NCBI GenBank assembly: GCA_942490885.1
Contig: CALNYT010000002.1
Coordinates: 2,232,001 to 2,296,000 of the forward strand
Source of the DNA: Oceanirhabdus sp942490885
Lineage (GTDB): Bacteria; Bacillota; Clostridia; Clostridiales; Clostridiaceae
Direction: 5' to 3'
DNA: 64,000 bases
Position numbers and translations under genes: made by a program
Notes under the pieces: generated by a model
Database searches by the model: none
Told to the model about the DNA's origin: nothing
Seen by the model: the letters and a program-made list of their open reading frames with translations, nothing else
In this document: piece by piece, positions 1-7,198 of the stretch
How positions within the stretch are numbered: the first letter of the stretch is position 1
Layout of the letters: each line of letters starts with the position of its first letter

Positions 1-9
1 AAATTTTAA
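1..9. repeat. Left copy of 9-bp target-site duplication
   Basis: AAATTTTAA lies directly outside the left inverted repeat and recurs at 1621-1629 outside the right one. Confidence 0.8.
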
Positions 10-1620
10 GTTAGCGTATAATTAGTGTAGGAAAATTAAATGTAACAAAATGAAAAGAGTTCCAATCTGTGTTATTATGTTAAGTGACAAAACCAAACAC
101 AATACAGGAGGAACTCTTATGGAACTAATTATACAGGATTGCATGGAAAAAATCATCAAAAGGACAGAAGAAAATTTAATTAATTTATTATCTGAACAAC
201 GAGATATATCAGAATTCATAAAAGATACAAGAAACTTACTTAACAATATAGGTGTTGCCCTAGTAAAAGAAGCACTTGAAACAATAGATGCAGCAGTTAA
301 AATTGATGCTAATAGGAAATGTGAATGGAGCATTGAGAGAAGAGATTCCAAGACTATTGCTACTGAATTTGGGGATGTAACATATGAAAGAACTTATTAT
401 AGAAATAAGCTTACTGGAGAGTATAAGCACATCTCTGACGAGATAGTAGGAATAAAAGCACATGATAAGATGGACATAGGTTTAAGAGCGAAGCTCGTTG
501 ATAGTGCAGCAGACTTATCATATAGCAAAAGCGGCAAGGTAATTGAAAATGTTATCAGCTTTACTGATCAAACAGTGATGAATGCTATACGGGATGTTGG
601 TGCAATTCCTAATAATGCTATTAAGATTAAGACTCGTAAAAAAGTTGTTCCAGTAATCTATATTGAAGCAGATGAAGACCATGTAGCTAATCAAAATGGA
701 AATTGTATAGAGCCTAAACTCATCTACGTTCATGAAGGAAGAAAGCATGTATCAAAAGATAGACATGAGTTAGTGAATTCAAGATTCTTTTCAGGAGTTT
801 ACAGCAATAGTGAGGAGATGTGGCTGGAAGTTGCTAACTATCTTGATGATGCATATGACTTAGATAAAGTAGAACAAATCTATATTTCAGGTGATGGTGC
901 TAGATGGATTAAAGAAGGATTAAATTGGATACCAAATAGTAAATATGTTTTAGATAGATTTCATCTATCTAAATATTTAAGAAGTGCGACAGCACATAGG
1001 AGGGATTTATATCCTATAATGTGGAACTACATTGAGAATGAAGAGAAAGAGTATGTAAAAGAGTTATTTGATGAATTGATTAATGTATGCGAAAGTGATT
1101 ATAAAAAAACTGAAATTAAAGATGCAAAGAGATATGTTCTAAACCATTGGGATGCTGTTTTAGAGAATTTCAATGATAACTATCATGGCTGTAGTGCTGA
1201 AGGACATATAAGTCATATATTATCTGATAGATTAAGTTCAAGACCACTAGGATGGGTAAAGGTTGGCGTTGATCATATGTCACGAATACGAACTTTTAAA
1301 GCTAATGGAGGGGATTTGTTTGAATATATGCTTCAACATAAGCAAAAGAAGATGAAGGAAGAGAGAATTCTTAAGTTAGAAAAAAGGTCATATAAGAATT
1401 TTATTTCGAGAAAATCTAATGAACAGTTAGATAATATAACAGTACTTACCACAGGTAAAACTACATCTATGTTTAAATTCATGAAGGCACTTAGAGGTGC
1501 ATAACTACACAGTCCTTCGGACTAAATGCCGATAGGCTTAATTGTGATACTTAAAAATTGATAATACAGCGGAACTAAAAAAATTATTGAAGAGTTTACC
1601 TACAATAACTTGACACTATC
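10..1620 (+). mobile_element. Complete ISLre2-family insertion sequence
   Basis: A 1611-bp element carries one transposase gene and imperfect terminal inverted repeats at 10-31 and 1599-1620, with 16 of 22 positions matching (both ends share the inner block TGTAGG). It is flanked by a perfect 9-bp direct repeat, AAATTTTAA, at 1-9 and 1621-1629. ISLre2 elements are known to make 9-bp duplications, so both ends and the target site are resolved. The element looks intact and recently inserted. Confidence 0.88.
119..1504 (+). CDS. ISLre2-family transposase
   Basis: A 461-residue transposase of the ISLre2 (UPF0236) family. The start chosen is the ATG at 119, behind AGGAGG at 106-111; an upstream in-frame ATG at 50 has no ribosome binding site. 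The family pattern is visible: an N-terminal helical region, a YERTYYRNK segment, then acidic motifs IEADEDHV, YISGDGARW and the AEGHISHILSDRLSSRPLGW block, which plausibly supply the DDE-type catalytic acids. Length is normal for the family and no frameshift is seen, so the protein should be active. It is the only gene in the element. Confidence 0.9.
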   Translation: MELIIQDCMEKIIKRTEENLINLLSEQRDISEFIKDTRNLLNNIGVALVKEALETIDAAVKIDANRKCEWSIERRDSKTIATEFGDVTYERTYYRNKLTGEYKHISDEIVGIKAHDKMDIGLRAKLVDSAADLSYSKSGKVIENVISFTDQTVMNAIRDVGAIPNNAIKIKTRKKVVPVIYIEADEDHVANQNGNCIEPKLIYVHEGRKHVSKDRHELVNSRFFSGVYSNSEEMWLEVANYLDDAYDLDKVEQIYISGDGARWIKEGLNWIPNSKYVLDRFHLSKYLRSATAHRRDLYPIMWNYIENEEKEYVKELFDELINVCESDYKKTEIKDAKRYVLNHWDAVLENFNDNYHGCSAEGHISHILSDRLSSRPLGWVKVGVDHMSRIRTFKANGGDLFEYMLQHKQKKMKEERILKLEKRSYKNFISRKSNEQLDNITVLTTGKTTSMFKFMKALRGA

Positions 1621-1629
1621 AAATTTTAA
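1621..1629. repeat. Right copy of 9-bp target-site duplication
   Basis: AAATTTTAA matches positions 1-9 exactly. The pair brackets the insertion sequence. Confidence 0.8.
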
Positions 1630-1697
1630 GAAAAAGTTGAATTATTAATTGATTAATGTTAGAATAAGTTAAAATATTACATTTAGGAGGCCGTATT

Positions 1698-1781
1698 ATG
1701 ATATTATCAATTACATGTTGTTGCTGTTGTTTAAATCTTAATGAAAATTTAAAACAGTACTCATGCGGCCAAATAGCGTAG
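1698..1781 (+). CDS. Cysteine-rich leader peptide of cysS
   Basis: A 27-codon ORF reads MILSITCCCCCLNLNENL and then KQYSCGQIA: five consecutive Cys codons (1716-1730) and a sixth near the end. It has a strong site, AGGAGG at 1685-1690, and sits just upstream of a terminator and then cysS. The layout matches ribosome-mediated attenuation, where shortage of Cys-tRNA would stall the ribosome at 1716-1730. Peptide and RNA arms are seen directly; the mechanism is inferred. The downstream cysS is broken, so the leader may now be a relic. Confidence 0.75.
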   Translation: MILSITCCCCCLNLNENLKQYSCGQIA

Positions 1782-1832
1782 AGAAAGATTTTATTATGTA
1801 AATTTGAAACTAAATATAAATTTATAATAAAG

Positions 1833-1858
1833 GCTGCAGTATAACTGTAGCTTTTTTT
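1833..1858 (+). terminator. Leader terminator before cysS
   Basis: An 8-bp stem (1833-1840 with 1844-1851, one G-U pair) with a three-base loop is followed by seven T residues. This is an intrinsic terminator between the leader peptide and cysS. Confidence 0.8.
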
Positions 1859-1886
1859 AGTTTTTTAAATGAGGGGGAGGGTAATT

Positions 1887-2847
1887 ATGAGTATAAAATT
1901 TTACAATACTCTTAGTAAGAGAAAAAGTCGAATTTAAACCAATAAAGAAAAATGAGGTATCACTATACACTTGTGGACCAACAGTATACAATTATGCCCA
2001 TATTGGTAATCTAAGAACTTACATTTTTGAAGATATTTTAAAGAAGACATTAGAGTTCAATGGCTTAAATGTCAAGCATGTTATGAATATTACAGATGTG
2101 GGGCATCTTGAATCAGATAGCGATACTGGTGAGGATAAAATGGCATTAGGTGCTAAACGTGAGGGAAAGACTGTATGGGAAATCGCAAGATTCTACGAAG
2201 AGAAATTTTGCGAAGATTGTGTGAAATTAAACATCACTAGACCAACTGTATCTTGTAGGGCAACAGAGCATATTGATCATATGATAAAATTCATTCAGAA
2301 ACTGGAAGAGAAGGGATATGACTCAATTTATTACAGATTTATGTGTTTACTAACAAGATATAGAAAACAATTAGTATTTAGCTATGGAGCATTAGATAAG
2401 GCAAAACAAGAATACGAATCATTAAAAGAGAAGATCAAGAAAGTATACAAAGCTTCTGCTTCAAATGAAGAGCAAATAAATAATGATAAAACATCAAAAT
2501 ATGTTGAAAAATTCAGAGAACAGATTAATGATGATCTGAATACTCCTAATGGAATTACTTTGATTTATGAGGTGTTGAAGGATAAGGAATTAGAGGGAAA
2601 AGAGAAATTATTTATTATTAACGAATTTGATAAGGTTTTTTCACTAGAACTTTTGAATTTTGACAATGATAAAAAACAAAGTGATATTGATGAAGATAAA
2701 ATTCAAAAATTATTAATTGAAAGATTAGAAGCAAGGAAAAATAAAGATTGGTCAAAAGCAGATGAAATAAGAGATAAGCTAGCTGAAATGAACATTGAAA
2801 TTATTGATAATAAAGAAGGAAGTACTTGGAGAGTTAATGAGAAATAA
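1887..2847 (+). pseudogene. cysS: Decayed cysteinyl-tRNA synthetase
   Basis: The reading starts at ATG 1887 (GGGGGAGGG upstream) as MSIKFYNTLSKRK. It then shifts frame in the A-run at 1922-1926, where one extra A gives a stop soon after. The correct frame continues with LYTCGPTVYNYAHIGNLR (HIGH motif and zinc Cys), then from 2083 to the normal C-terminus WRVNEK. The middle is missing: EEKGYDSIYYRFMCLL joins sequence before the adenylate-forming core directly to the region after KMSKS, so about 180 residues, including the KMSKS loop and several zinc ligands, are gone. It cannot be a functional synthetase, and a working cysS must lie elsewhere. Confidence 0.88.
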
Positions 2848-2882
2848 AAAAATTGGATCAATTATTGGTCCAATTTTTTTGC
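2846..2882. terminator. Bidirectional terminator
   Basis: AATTGGA and TCCAATT flank a short loop, with A's before and T's after, so it can serve both the cysS remnant (+) and the convergent 2TM gene (-). Confidence 0.7.
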
Positions 2883-3251
2883 ATGTTCTTTTTCTTGAGC
2901 TCTATTCATATTCTCTGAAGAAAATGGATTTGAATAATCAGGTTTTTTATCTTCAACATATCTTTGATTTCTTTTAAGATATTCCATTTCTTTTTCTAAA
3001 TCATTTCTATGGCGTAGTTTTTTAACTGTATCAAGGTAATCGAATACTAGACCTATTCCCCATGCAATTGCAAGATAGTAAGCCCAGTCAAGTGATTTAT
3101 CTCCCATAAAATCCATCAAGAAACAGGCACCGTTCACAATTAGGTAAGCGTTTCTATGTTCCTTGAAACTTCTCTTGATTTTTAATCTTTTTTTTGCTTC
3201 ATTCATTAAGGCATTATCGTGTAATTCATTATTATCAACTCTTTTACTCAT
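2862..3251 (-). CDS. 2TM domain membrane protein
   Basis: A 129-residue protein. The start is the ATG at 3251, with GAGGAGGG seven bases upstream. A basic N-terminal helix (KKRLKIKRSFKEHRNAY) leads into two hydrophobic segments (about residues 40-57 and 62-80), then a charged, coiled-coil-prone tail. The pattern KRSFKEHRNAYL...WGIGLVFDYL is that of the 2TM domain family, often found fused to LytTR regulators or alone; function is unknown. A paralogue lies at 58353-58700 and shares the KSF.SHRNAY block. It stands alone, convergent with the cysS remnant. Confidence 0.75.
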   Translation of the reverse strand: MSKRVDNNELHDNALMNEAKKRLKIKRSFKEHRNAYLIVNGACFLMDFMGDKSLDWAYYLAIAWGIGLVFDYLDTVKKLRHRNDLEKEMEYLKRNQRYVEDKKPDYSNPFSSENMNRAQEKEHAKKLDQ

Positions 3252-3491
3252 TAAAACCCTCCTCAAATGTTATCTCTATTATAGTATTTTACAGTTAAAA
3301 GTAAATGATGTCAAAGATAAAAGATATAAGAAGAGGTATCGCTATGATAATTAAGTTTAGGAAGACTAGGTGCAGATGAACCAACTCTAGTAGAAACATA
3401 TGAAGTATATTTAAAAACAATATGAGTATATTTCTATAAGAAATCAAAAGTAGTTATACAAATTTTTTCAACGATTTCTTGGAAAAAGGGA

Positions 3492-4070
3492 CTAATAAGA
3501 ATGTTCAATACAATTATCTTCAATTGAGAAATCGCTAATACTTAACCTATAGCCATAAAAACCAGAGGTATCTTTTTCTATATGTTTATTAAACAGCTTA
3601 ATTAAAAAATTATTGTTTTCTTCGTGAATTTTAAGTGAATAATTGTTCCATATAAATAAATCCTCTACTGCTGCATGAGGCACGCTCATATCTATGATAG
3701 TACAATTTTCTAATCCAGCTTCATGATAATCGTAATCATAGGCTCTATTTATACGCAATTTATTATCATTTGAATAACCCGAATCTTTCATATTTAAAGA
3801 ATTGAAGATATTCTGATCAACATACTCTTTATATGATATCCCACTGGCTTTTTTAATTATATAGCCTAAGAGAATATAGCCTGAATTTGAATAAGAATAT
3901 TTTGCACCAGGAGTTAAGTATAAATCTTTATACTTAAACACTTCAATCAATTCTTGTAATGTATGATGTTTTATCCTCATTGAATCAAAGTTTTCATCAT
4001 CAGTATAATTAAATATTCCGGATGTGTGTTAATAAATTATTGATATATGTATCAATCGTAAGTGTTATTT
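3492..4070 (-). pseudogene. Remnant of a beta-lactamase-fold serine hydrolase
   Basis: Minus-strand sequence matches the middle of class C-like penicillin-binding proteins/esterases. From about 4070 it reads ITLTIDTYINNLLTHTSG, GIFNYTDDENFDS and TPGAKYSYSNSGYILLGYII, including the YSN catalytic motif, and ends ...NCIEHSY. Two bases are missing within the LLTHTSG codons near 4030, which breaks the frame. The N-terminal part with the SxxK nucleophile and the signal peptide is absent, as is the C-terminal KTG region. It is a decaying fragment; an ATG at 3980 opens the last 162 codons but is unlikely to yield an active enzyme. Confidence 0.75.
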
Positions 4071-4402
4071 TTTTCTATTTTCTTTGCTTAACATAATTTT
4101 TATTATCAAGATTGAACAAATGCTAAATCTCTATTTCTCCCTCTGAATATTATCAATTCAAAAAATATTAGATCAATATATTACTTTTAAAGCAACATTG
4201 AGATTCCAAGAGAGAATCTGTGAAATCTAAGAAGTGAACTATCCTTTACATATTCGATATTATGTTAACTAAACAAATGTAAACCAAAAAACATCTAAAA
4301 CCTGTAAATACGCTCACCTTTGATTATGTATTATTTATGAGGTGTTAATGAAAATTACAAGATGATATACTTAAGTCATAATAAATAGGGGGGATTTAAC
4401 AA
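4071..4402. other. Intergenic stretch, no gene recognised
   Basis: About 330 AT-rich bases lie between the hydrolase remnant and the acetyltransferase. I see no ORF with a ribosome binding site, no strong hairpin and no repeat shared with the rest of the window. It probably contains deleted remains of the hydrolase 5' end and the promoter of the acetyltransferase. Confidence 0.4.
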
Positions 4403-4423
4403 ATGAGTGAGAGAACTTTATGA
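4403..4423 (+). CDS. Six-codon ORF overlapping the acetyltransferase start
   Basis: ATG at 4403 follows the best ribosome binding site nearby (GGGGGG at 4388-4393) and encodes MSERTL. Its stop, TGA at 4421, overlaps the acetyltransferase ATG at 4420 in an ATGA arrangement. It may couple translation of the downstream gene, or may mark a frameshifted longer N-terminus. Confidence 0.35.
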   Translation: MSERTL

Positions 4424-4848
4424 ATATAAGACTTGAACCAATAAATAAAAATAACTATAAAAATTGTATTTCAATTGGCAGTTCTCAGTTCATAGCATGT
4501 AATGTTTTATCTATTGTAGAAGCATATGTATTTGATGATTGGTATCCATGTTGTATATATTTTAAGAATACTTTAGTAGGATTTTTAATGTATTCAATTG
4601 ATGAAGATGACAGGAAACTATGGATGTATAAACTATACATTAATGAAGAACATCAAAATAAGGGCTATGGAACAGCGGCTGTTAATAAATTATTAACTAT
4701 TGTAAAAGAAAAGTATGATTGTAATGAATTTTACACTAGTACAAGTCTGCAAAATGAAAGAGCCCTTCATGTTTATGAGAGTATTGGGTTTGAAAGAACG
4801 GGTAAGATTAAGGATAAACAAGTTGTTCTAAGGTATATATATAATTAA
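4420..4848 (+). CDS. GNAT-family N-acetyltransferase
   Basis: A 142-residue GCN5-related acetyltransferase. The acetyl-CoA binding motif A is clear around residues 70-95: LYINEEHQNKGYGTAAVNKL (Q/RxxGxG type as QNKGYG). Motif B follows as SLQNERALHVYESIGFERTG. The pattern resembles the diamine/spermidine acetyltransferases (BltD/PaiA type), but the substrate cannot be fixed from sequence. It is a complete single-domain protein, monocistronic, between a gene remnant and a small hypothetical. The start at 4420 overlaps the end of a six-codon ORF with a better ribosome binding site. Confidence 0.85.
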   Translation: MNIRLEPINKNNYKNCISIGSSQFIACNVLSIVEAYVFDDWYPCCIYFKNTLVGFLMYSIDEDDRKLWMYKLYINEEHQNKGYGTAAVNKLLTIVKEKYDCNEFYTSTSLQNERALHVYESIGFERTGKIKDKQVVLRYIYN

Positions 4849-4950
4849 TAATTCTTCTTTTCATATGAATAAAAGATGTGGTAAAATCATAAGAAGTGCA
4901 GGAATAATTTCTCTTGTGCGAAAATGATAATATAGAAAGAGGAGAATTAA

Positions 4951-5253
4951 ATGCCAAAGATAACAAGCAGAAATAATGATTTTCTAAAACATTATAAAAA
5001 TAGAACTTCAGAAAAAATATATAATCTATTAGTTGAACTTATGAATGAAGATAGAAGTGATTTAGCAGAAATGGTCACAAAGATAGACTATTTACTCGAA
5101 TATTCAAGTAATAGCATAAAATTGAGGGACTATAGAGAAGCTAGAGAAGCATTGAGTAAAGCTAAGGATAGAATAGATAAATTAAGAAGTGAAGGTGGAG
5201 ATACGAAACATCTTGATTATTTATATGAGGGAATAATCAAGAAGTGCAAATAG
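4951..5253 (+). CDS. Small helical hypothetical protein
   Basis: A 100-residue protein with AGAGGAG before its ATG. It is charged and mostly helical: repeated leucine/lysine spacing from residue 20 to 80 (YNLLVELMNEDRSDL, YREAREALSKAKDRIDKLR) suggests two or three amphipathic helices. No signal peptide, membrane segment or known motif was recognised. It stands alone between the acetyltransferase and the leader-controlled gene at 5550. Function unknown. Confidence 0.6.
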   Translation: MPKITSRNNDFLKHYKNRTSEKIYNLLVELMNEDRSDLAEMVTKIDYLLEYSSNSIKLRDYREAREALSKAKDRIDKLRSEGGDTKHLDYLYEGIIKKCK

Positions 5254-5333
5254 ATGAAATGTGGGTATGTTTACAACAAAAGCAAAAAATGATAAAATTG
5301 GTATATGACTTATTTTATTAGGGGGGGATATTT

Positions 5334-5399
5334 ATGAATATTTTAATTTTTAGATTTAGGTGTGCATTACACAATACAGCTCCAAGCAAAGACTATTAA
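5334..5399 (+). CDS. Leader peptide of RFR...APSKDY type
   Basis: A 21-codon ORF reads MNILIFRFRCALHNTAPSKDY. Its ribosome binding site is GGGGGGG at 5321-5327. The last six sense codons, APSKDY (5379-5396), are themselves the first arm of a 12-bp hairpin, so a translating ribosome must open it. The RFR sequence recalls the RLR-type arrest motif of some erm leader peptides. Together with the hairpins this suggests a sensor of ribosome stalling. The ORF and arms are seen; the trigger is unknown. Confidence 0.68.
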   Translation: MNILIFRFRCALHNTAPSKDY

Positions 5400-5515
5400 T
5401 TGAAGTCAGCTAAAGTTTGCTTGGAGCCTAATAGAAAAATAGCTATAAATAAGAGATTTTTTTAAATAAGGCTTAACACACAGAGTACTACTTCTGTAGT
5501 AGTCTTTGCTTTATC
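5379..5515 (+). promoter_or_regulatory. Three-arm attenuator before the CD3324-like gene
   Basis: Arm A, within the end of the leader ORF, pairs perfectly over 12 bp with arm B: GCTCCAAGCAAA at 5379-5390 with 5416-5427. A second 12-bp complement exists: AAGCAAAGACTA at 5384-5395 with arm C at 5500-5511. A:B and A:C exclude each other. Arm C also overlaps a hairpin, TACTAC (5486-5491) with GTAGTA (5496-5501), followed by a T-rich tract. Such competing arms are typical of ribosome-controlled transcription attenuators. Confidence 0.68.
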
Positions 5516-5549
5516 CGAATATTCACTAAATATTAGGAGGAGCAAAGAT

Positions 5550-5828
5550 ATGGGATATGTTAAAGCTAAGAATATTTTGCCTGAAGAGGTAATAAAAATA
5601 ATTCAGGAATATGTGGATGGTGAATACCTTTACATTCCTAGAAAAAATGGTAATGAAAAGTCTTGGGGCGAAAAAAATGGAACAAGACATAGTTTAAAAG
5701 ATAGAAATAGAGAGATATTTTATAAGTACAATAGTGGTTGCACTGTTTGTGAACTATCAGAGCAATATTTCCTTTCTGAAAAAAGTATAAGTAGAATTAT
5801 ACGTGAAGTGAGGAAAATTTGTGCTTAA
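5550..5828 (+). CDS. CD3324-like small DNA-binding protein
   Basis: A 92-residue protein behind AGGAGG. Its N-terminal block VKAKNILPEEVIKIIQEYVDGEYLYIPRK...SWGEKNGTR is characteristic of the CD3324 family (related to Mor/C-type transcription activators). A C-terminal helix-turn-helix follows at about residues 60-88, LSEQYFLSEKSISRIIREVR. It is likely a small transcription regulator or DNA-binding protein. It follows a 200-nt leader with a translated peptide and alternative hairpins, so its expression is probably gated by ribosome stalling. Targets are unknown. Confidence 0.75.
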   Translation: MGYVKAKNILPEEVIKIIQEYVDGEYLYIPRKNGNEKSWGEKNGTRHSLKDRNREIFYKYNSGCTVCELSEQYFLSEKSISRIIREVRKICA

Positions 5829-5847
5829 TGAATATTGAGGAAATATA

Positions 5848-5895
5848 AAAGGATACTTTACTATCAAAATCTGATAATAAAGTATCCTTTATTTT
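5848..5895. terminator. Bidirectional terminator
   Basis: A perfect 10-bp stem, GGATACTTTA at 5851-5860 with TAAAGTATCC at 5878-5887, is followed by T's. It separates the convergent CD3324-like gene and plsY. Confidence 0.85.
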
Positions 5896-5908
5896 TAAAT
5901 ATTAGTTT

Positions 5909-6514
5909 TTAAGGATTCTTCTTAAAAGGAATAGAGCCTAATTTTGATTCTTTTCCTTGTATTAATCTAGAAATATTAGCCTTATGTTTGTATATAATGA
6001 AAAGACCAATTATTATGGAGTAAATCAAGAAAGATTTATCAGTATTTAATAATAAAGAAATAATGGGTAGTAGAAATGCTGCTGAAATGGAGCCAAGTGA
6101 AACCATACGTGAGACTCCTACGATTGCAAATAAACAAATTGCTAGTATACAGCCAACTAATGGATATAATGCAAATATTGTTCCACCAGCAGTAGCTACC
6201 CCTTTACCCCCTTTAAATTTGAGAAAAACTGGGTAGCAATGACCAATCACAGTAAATGCAGCAGACACAATTGCAGCATTTGTACCTAAAGTTAAATTAA
6301 ATATAGTAACCAATAAAAATCCTTTTAAAAAATCACCAATAAAGGATAAAAGTCCAGCTTTCTTTCCTAAGGTTCTAAGAACATTTGTGGCACCTGAGTT
6401 ACCACTTCCGTAGTTTCTAATATCAATTTTACCTAAATACTTAGCAGTTAAAAATGAGAAAGGAATACTCCCAACTAAGTACCCTAGAATAATGGGTAAT
6501 ATGTAGTTACTCAT
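5909..6514 (-). CDS. plsY: Glycerol-3-phosphate acyltransferase PlsY
   Basis: A 201-residue polytopic membrane enzyme that acylates glycerol-3-phosphate from acyl-phosphate, the first step of phospholipid synthesis. All PlsY signatures are present: GSIPFSFL near residue 16, GSGNSGATNVLRTLG at about 37-51, and GHCYPVFLKFKGGKGVAT at about 91-108. Six to seven hydrophobic segments are seen and length is normal. AAAGGGG precedes the ATG. It faces away from hisS and shares a terminator with the CD3324-like gene; transcription appears monocistronic. Confidence 0.95.
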   Translation of the reverse strand: MSNYILPIILGYLVGSIPFSFLTAKYLGKIDIRNYGSGNSGATNVLRTLGKKAGLLSFIGDFLKGFLLVTIFNLTLGTNAAIVSAAFTVIGHCYPVFLKFKGGKGVATAGGTIFALYPLVGCILAICLFAIVGVSRMVSLGSISAAFLLPIISLLLNTDKSFLIYSIIIGLFIIYKHKANISRLIQGKESKLGSIPFKKNP

Positions 6515-6619
6515 AAAAAAACCCCTTTCATAAATTTATGTATTAAGTGATTTGTTTTTATGTCTATATTAACTATTATAAAGAAGGTTATCAATTGAAT
6601 CAATACCAATTTCTATGTT

Positions 6620-6904
6620 AAAATTAAGATAGCCACAACTGAAAAGTTATTTTCTATTCCTTATGGAATATATAATACTGGAAGTGAAAATGATCTAAGC
6701 CGTTACAATGTGGTAGAAGGGATACTAAAAGCACTTGGAAGGGATGAGCTAAAGGTCAATAAGTTTAACAAAGATGTTGAGAGGTTTAAAAATAAACCTC
6801 GAGACCTTAGAATAAGCAATTTAAAGTTAAGGAAACAAGGAATTGAATTTTCTACCACAGAAGAGGGACTTATAAAAGCTCTTAAAGAATATTCATTAAT
6901 ATAA
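6620..6904 (+). pseudogene. C-terminal remnant of dTDP-4-dehydrorhamnose reductase
   Basis: An open frame without a proper start reads IATTEKLFSIPYGIYNTGSE...FNKDVERFKNKPRDLRISNLKLRKQG...ALKEYSLI. The order YGIYN, then RPRDLRLSNxKL-like, then a terminal helix, matches the C-terminal substrate-binding part of RmlD/RfbD. The Rossmann domain and the YxxxK catalytic site are missing. A GTG at 6710 opens 64 codons but lacks a ribosome binding site. No other rhamnose genes are in the window. Confidence 0.6.
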
Positions 6905-6994
6905 TTAAAGGAATTAAACTTGAAATATCTACTATTATATGATATTGTTAATAAAAGTGAGATTGATTATAGTCTCTTTTAAGGATGTGTTTTT

Positions 6995-7051
6995 ATGAAT
7001 ATTAGTATTTTAAATAAAATCGAAAAATTACATCATCATCACCATATGTAA
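6995..7051 (+). CDS. Histidine leader peptide of hisS
   Basis: An 18-codon ORF reads MNISILNKIEKLHHHHHM, with five consecutive His codons (7031-7045) next to the stop. AAGGATG at 6981-6987 precedes the ATG. It lies in front of a terminator and then the histidyl-tRNA synthetase gene. Matching five His codons with a His-tRNA synthetase strongly suggests a ribosome-mediated attenuator sensing charged tRNA-His. The ORF is seen; control is inferred. Confidence 0.82.
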   Translation: MNISILNKIEKLHHHHHM

Positions 7052-7162
7052 GCGTTTGCTTTTTCTTTGAAAAGTGTAAGCGCTAATTGTGTTGCTTACG
7101 CTGATATGTGATGGTTAATAAAAAATGTCACTGCCGGTGTATAGCACAGGCAGTTTTTGTTT
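7028..7162 (+). promoter_or_regulatory. Attenuator region of hisS
   Basis: The His codons and stop region (7037-7052) can pair with 7094-7113 in a long helix with two bulges: GTAAGC with GCTTAC, CATAT with ATATG, and CATCA with TGATG. The same GCTTAC at 7094-7099 can pair with a second GTAAGC at 7076-7081. A ribosome paused on the His codons would break the first helix and favour the second. The terminator at 7130-7158 follows. I could not settle by eye which arm prevents terminator formation. Confidence 0.62.
7130..7158 (+). terminator. Leader terminator before hisS
   Basis: ACTGCC at 7130-7135 pairs with GGCAGT at 7149-7154, with an inner GTG/CAC pair. A T-run, TTTTTGTTTT, follows. It stands between the His leader peptide and hisS. 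Confidence 0.8.
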
Positions 7163-7198
7163 TATACGAAAAAATACAGATATTATAAGGAGGATACA

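Larger units (their letters stand above)
1685..1859 (+). promoter_or_regulatory. Attenuator of cysS (competing RNA hairpins)
   Basis: Three mutually exclusive pairings are visible. GGCCG at 1689-1693, overlapping the leader's ribosome binding site, can pair with CGGCC at 1766-1770. TGCGGCC at 1764-1770 can instead pair with GGCTGCA at 1832-1838 (7 bp, one G-U). GCTGCAGT at 1833-1840 pairs with ACTGTAGC at 1844-1851, followed by seven T, as the terminator. A ribosome stalled on the Cys codons would block the first pairing but leave 1764-1770 free to disrupt the terminator. Confidence 0.72.

Noticed and set aside
50..118. N-terminal extension of the transposase from ATG 50
   Set aside because: No ribosome binding site at 50, while ATG 119 has AGGAGG; the extension overlaps the inverted-repeat region.
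3363..3425. Short stretch reading GRLGADEPTLVETYEVYLKT
   Set aside because: It looks like the end of some protein but is too short to assign and has no start.
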